Of a stretch of 16,931 nucleotides of DNA, positions 14,174 to 16,931 are shown piece by piece (positions within the stretch are counted from its first letter, which is position 1; every line of letters begins with the position of its first letter). The position numbers and the translations under genes are program-made. The notes under the pieces were generated by a model. The model ran no database searches. It was not told the DNA's origin and saw only the letters and a program-made list of their open reading frames with translations. The stretch spans positions 1 through 16,931 of the forward strand of contig CAIYXE010000227.1 of the NCBI GenBank assembly GCA_903930095.1, given 5' to 3'. This stretch comes from an uncultured Hyphomicrobiales bacterium (GTDB lineage: Bacteria > Pseudomonadota > Alphaproteobacteria > Rhizobiales > Aestuariivirgaceae).

Positions 14174-15910
14174 ATGAACCTGTTTTCGGAGTTTCTCGCT
14201 GCAATCGGCGGCGCCGTTTCGGCTGTCGCGGCAGAGCAGGGCATGGCTGAACGGCCAGACTTGTCGCGGGTAACGGCCGAGCCGCCGCGCGACCCGTCAC
14301 ATGGCGACATTTCCACCAATGCGGCGATGGTTCTGAACAAGGCCTTCGGCAAGCCGCCGCGCGTGCTGGCGGAGGCCATCGCCGCAAAGCTGGCAGATCA
14401 TCCCGGCGTGGCGTCGGTGGAGATCGCGGGTCCGGGCTTCATCAACCTCAGGCTGAAGCCCGCCGTGTGGCCGCGGGTGCTGGCGAGCGTGCTGGCGCTG
14501 GGCGAGGGCTATGGCCGTTCCAACCTCGGCCAGGGCAGGATGGCCAATGTCGAGTATGTGTCCGCCAATCCCACGGGACCGCTCCACGTCGGCCATGTGC
14601 GGGGCGCGGTGTTCGGTGATGCGCTGGCCCAGCTCCTCGTCGAGAGCGGCTTTGAGGTCACCCGCGAATACTACATCAACGATGCCGGCGCCCAGGTGGA
14701 CGTGCTGGCCCGGTCCGCATACCTGCGTTACTGCGAGGCCCTCGGCGAGGAGATCGGCGAGATCCCGGCTGGCCTTTATCCGGGCGCCTATCTGAAGCCC
14801 GTCGGCACGGCGCTGGCCGAGGAATATGGCAGACGCCTCAATCAGATGCCTGAGGCGGACTGGCTGCCGCTGGTGCGGTCGCGCACCATGGACATGATGA
14901 TGGCCCTGATCCGTGAGGATCTGGCGCAACTCAACATCCGGCAGGAAGTCTTCTTCTCCGAGAAATCGCTCCATGATTCCGGCGAGGTGGCAGGTGCGAT
15001 CGCCGATCTGCGGGCCAGGGGGCATGTCTACCAGGGCAAGCTGCCGCCGCCCAAGGGCGAGGTGCCCGAGGACTGGGAGGACCGCGAGCAGACCCTGTTC
15101 CGCGCCACCGAATTCGGCGACGACATCGACCGGCCGCTGCTCAAATCCGACGGTTCCTACACTTATTTCGCGTCCGACGTGGCCTACAGCCGCAACAAGA
15201 TCAGCCGTGGCTACAGGCAGCTGATCTATGTGCTGGGTGCTGATCACGGCGGCTACGTCAAGCGCCTCGAGGCGGTGGCGGCCGCCTTGGCCGGCAAGGG
15301 CAGCGTGGATGTCATCGTCCGGCTGTGCCAGCTCGTGAAGCTGTACCGGGCGGGAGAGCCCGTGCGCATGTCGAAGCGGGCGGGCGAATTCGTGACGCTG
15401 CGCGACGTGGTCGACGAGGTGGGTCCGGACGTCGTCCGGTTCATGATGCTGTTCCGCAAGAACGAGGCGCCGCTCGATTTCGACTTCGCAAAGGTGACCG
15501 AACAGTCCAAGGACAACCCCGTTTTCTACGTGCAGTATGCCCATGCCCGCACCTGCTCGGTGATGCGCAATGCGGCGGAGGAGGGCTTTGCACCCGCGGC
15601 GGCGCCGGACTTCTCGCTGCTGTCGGACGAGGCCGAACTCTCGATCGCCCGGCGCATCGCGGAGTTCCCGCGCCTGATCGAGGCGGCGGCCATCGCCCAT
15701 GAGCCGCATCGGGTCGCCTTCTATCTTTTTGAGCTGGCTGGCGAATTCCATGCGCTTTGGAACAAGGGCAAAGACTCGCCGCAATTAAGATTTATTTTGA
15801 AAGAAGATGAAAAACTGACCACAACACGTCTCGCCTTCCTGCGGGCGATTAGATATGTTCTGGCAAATGGCCTTCGGATCCTTGGGGTGAGGCCCGCCGA
15901 AGAGATGTAG
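14174..15910 (+). CDS. argS: Arginyl-tRNA synthetase
   Basis: This class I synthetase charges tRNA-Arg in the cytoplasm. The 578-residue protein has the N-terminal additional domain ([15 protein letters not shown], then [17 protein letters not shown]), the ATP-binding HIGH-type motif in [16 protein letters not shown] (His138 and His141), [32 protein letters not shown] and the KMSKS-equivalent MSKRAGEF (399-406). The C-terminal anticodon-binding domain contains [12 protein letters not shown] and ends [12 protein letters not shown]. The length is normal. ATG 14174 is chosen by fit to the family N-terminus; the open frame back to 14108 overlaps dgt and looks non-homologous, and the ribosome site is weak. 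The gene order dgt-argS-SPOR protein is familiar in Hyphomicrobiales. The last 130 bases include an unusually AT-rich patch. Confidence 0.95.
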   Translation: MNLFSEFLAAIGGAVSAVAAEQGMAERPDLSRVTAEPPRDPSHGDISTNAAMVLNKAFGKPPRVLAEAIAAKLADHPGVASVEIAGPGFINLRLKPAVWPRVLASVLALGEGYGRSNLGQGRMANVEYVSANPTGPLHVGHVRGAVFGDALAQLLVESGFEVTREYYINDAGAQVDVLARSAYLRYCEALGEEIGEIPAGLYPGAYLKPVGTALAEEYGRRLNQMPEADWLPLVRSRTMDMMMALIREDLAQLNIRQEVFFSEKSLHDSGEVAGAIADLRARGHVYQGKLPPPKGEVPEDWEDREQTLFRATEFGDDIDRPLLKSDGSYTYFASDVAYSRNKISRGYRQLIYVLGADHGGYVKRLEAVAAALAGKGSVDVIVRLCQLVKLYRAGEPVRMSKRAGEFVTLRDVVDEVGPDVVRFMMLFRKNEAPLDFDFAKVTEQSKDNPVFYVQYAHARTCSVMRNAAEEGFAPAAAPDFSLLSDEAELSIARRIAEFPRLIEAAAIAHEPHRVAFYLFELAGEFHALWNKGKDSPQLRFILKEDEKLTTTRLAFLRAIRYVLANGLRILGVRPAEEM

Positions 15911-15926
15911 AGGCGATTAAGGTCAT

Positions 15927-16931
15927 ATGGATCAAAATTCAACCAACGGCTCAGAGTCGGACAAGCGAAACTGGCGCGAACGCCTGGGGATCGGCGCCAA
16001 GGAAATGCCGAAGCTGTCTGACGAATTCCGCGAAGCCTCCGCCGGACCGGACGCTGGCTCCCCGCCGCCCGGCGCCCAGACGGTGACGACGCCGGCGCCC
16101 ATGGCGCCGCGGACGCCGCGGCCTGCCGCACCGGCTCCCGCGGCAGAGCCCAGACCAGCAGCAGCGGCGCCCCCGCCCCGCGCCACACCCCGCACGCCTG
16201 ACAATGCCGCACAGGAGGCCCTGGCCGACAAGCTGAGGGCACAGCGCGTGGCCGCCGAAAAGCTGGCCGAGCAGCGCGTGCAGGCCGCGCGCGAACGCGC
16301 CGAAGGAAAGCCGGCCCAGGCCGATCCGCCACCCACCGGGCAGCGCCCGGGCGCTGGCGCGCCGCGCATGCCGCCGCCGCCGGCCCCTCCCAAGGCGCGG
16401 GCAGCCGTACCGCCGCCAACTCCCGGTTCACGCCCCAAGTTCAGTTTCGCCGACGATTCCGCCACGCCACGCGACACGCGCGGAACAGGCGATGCGGCTG
16501 CCTCCCGCCCAAGCTATACCGGCGGGGCCGGAGGAGCGCCCCTTACGCCGCCGCGCCCTGCGCTGGGTGGCGGCCAGCCACCCTTCCTGCGCCCTTCGGC
16601 AACCGGTGGCAGCACGCGCCCGCAGCCGCCCTACAAGCCCGTGGATCCATCGGCGAATTACGGGGCGCCGCCGCGCCTGCAGCCGCCGCCAGGGCGCCCG
16701 GGCTTCGGTGCGGATGCGGCAGCATCCGGCTATACCGCAGCGCGCAGTGCGCCGCGCCGTCCGCCCCCGGCGCTCGAGTCCTTTCCGCGGCAGGCTGATC
16801 AGCGTGAATATCCGGACAGCGATTTCGACGATGGCCGTTCGCCGCCCCGTCTCGGCCGCCCGACACGGAGCCGTGCGCGTGACGACGATGACGAGGTGTT
16901 CGAGGATGAGGGCGCTTCCCGCCCGCGGGCC
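15927..16931 (+). CDS. Proline-rich protein, probable N-terminal part of a SPOR-domain protein (truncated by window edge)
   Basis: The frame runs from ATG 15927, with AAGG four bases upstream, to the end of the window without a stop: 335 residues visible. It starts MDQNSTNGSESDKRNWRERL, has no signal peptide, and is dominated by disordered Pro/Ala/Arg-rich sequence with several PPP runs. One probable charged helix lies at about residues 93-125 (EALADKLRAQRVAAEKLAEQ), and the visible end is strongly charged (RARDDDDEVFEDEG). In Hyphomicrobiales the gene after argS commonly encodes a SPOR protein with a cytoplasmic disordered head, one membrane helix and a periplasmic C-terminal SPOR domain. 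Neither membrane helix nor SPOR is visible here, so this identity rests on position alone. The coding call is supported by the continuous frame and immediate spacing to argS. Confidence 0.65.
   Translation, partial: MDQNSTNGSESDKRNWRERLGIGAKEMPKLSDEFREASAGPDAGSPPPGAQTVTTPAPMAPRTPRPAAPAPAAEPRPAAAAPPPRATPRTPDNAAQEALADKLRAQRVAAEKLAEQRVQAARERAEGKPAQADPPPTGQRPGAGAPRMPPPPAPPKARAAVPPPTPGSRPKFSFADDSATPRDTRGTGDAAASRPSYTGGAGGAPLTPPRPALGGGQPPFLRPSATGGSTRPQPPYKPVDPSANYGAPPRLQPPPGRPGFGADAAASGYTAARSAPRRPPPALESFPRQADQREYPDSDFDDGRSPPRLGRPTRSRARDDDDEVFEDEGASRPRA

Noticed and set aside
14297..15784. 495-codon open frame on the minus strand across argS
   Set aside because: It shadows an unmistakable argS gene. 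The composition is that of codon-complement translation, with no recognisable domain.
1..16931. Mobile elements, CRISPR arrays, defence islands or biosynthetic clusters
   Set aside because: I found no transposase, integrase, direct-repeat array, restriction or nuclease defence gene, or megasynthase; gene density and content are those of core chromosome.

Overview
The window looks like ordinary, GC-rich alphaproteobacterial chromosome, most likely from the order Hyphomicrobiales (Rhizobiales). This is inferred from gene content and order: an EipB/DUF1849 envelope protein, a D-Ala-D-Ala carboxypeptidase ending in a SPOR domain, a Phasin_2-type phasin, and the run xthA-erpA / dgt-argS followed by a proline-rich, probably SPOR-family protein. 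I see no tRNA, rRNA, CRISPR array, insertion sequence, prophage gene or integration scar. About 95% of the sequence is coding, and no gene-free stretch exceeds about 262 bases.

Layout. (1) 16-720, minus strand: 23S rRNA methyltransferase rlmB, divergent from (2) 862-3110, plus strand: the biotin-carrying alpha subunit of an acyl-CoA (probably propionyl-CoA) carboxylase, whose stop overlaps the GTG start of an acylphosphatase. (3) 7274 down to 3177, minus strand: a tight six-gene operon (2-hydroxyacid dehydrogenase, RidA, glycerophosphodiesterase, FemAB-like acyltransferase, HIT hydrolase, HicA-like small protein). It closes with a hairpin plus U-tract at 3117-3145. (4) 7356-9602, plus strand: an envelope/chaperone trio of EipB, a VWA protein and a membrane J-domain protein. 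(5) 11029 down to 9587, minus strand: an S11 carboxypeptidase with a C-terminal SPOR domain, converging on the J-protein with a 16-base overlap. (6) 11292-11636, plus strand: a phasin with a recognisable promoter, two putative TGC-type operator sites and a strong terminator. (7) 12877 down to 11722, minus strand: erpA then xthA. (8) 12937 to the right edge, plus strand: dgt, argS and a truncated proline-rich protein.

How the genes fit together. The minus operon groups small-molecule clean-up enzymes (RidA, HIT, GDPD, 2-ketoacid/2-hydroxyacid reductase) with an acyltransferase. The EipB/VWA/J trio and the facing carboxypeptidase suggest a local envelope-maintenance neighbourhood. The carboxylase subunit and the phasin both touch acyl-CoA and polyhydroxyalkanoate metabolism, but they are 8 kb apart and any link is speculation. 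I found nothing that clearly amounts to an undescribed system. The most interesting leads are the VWA + J-protein pair beside EipB, the orphan HicA-like protein ending a metabolic operon, and the phasin control region.
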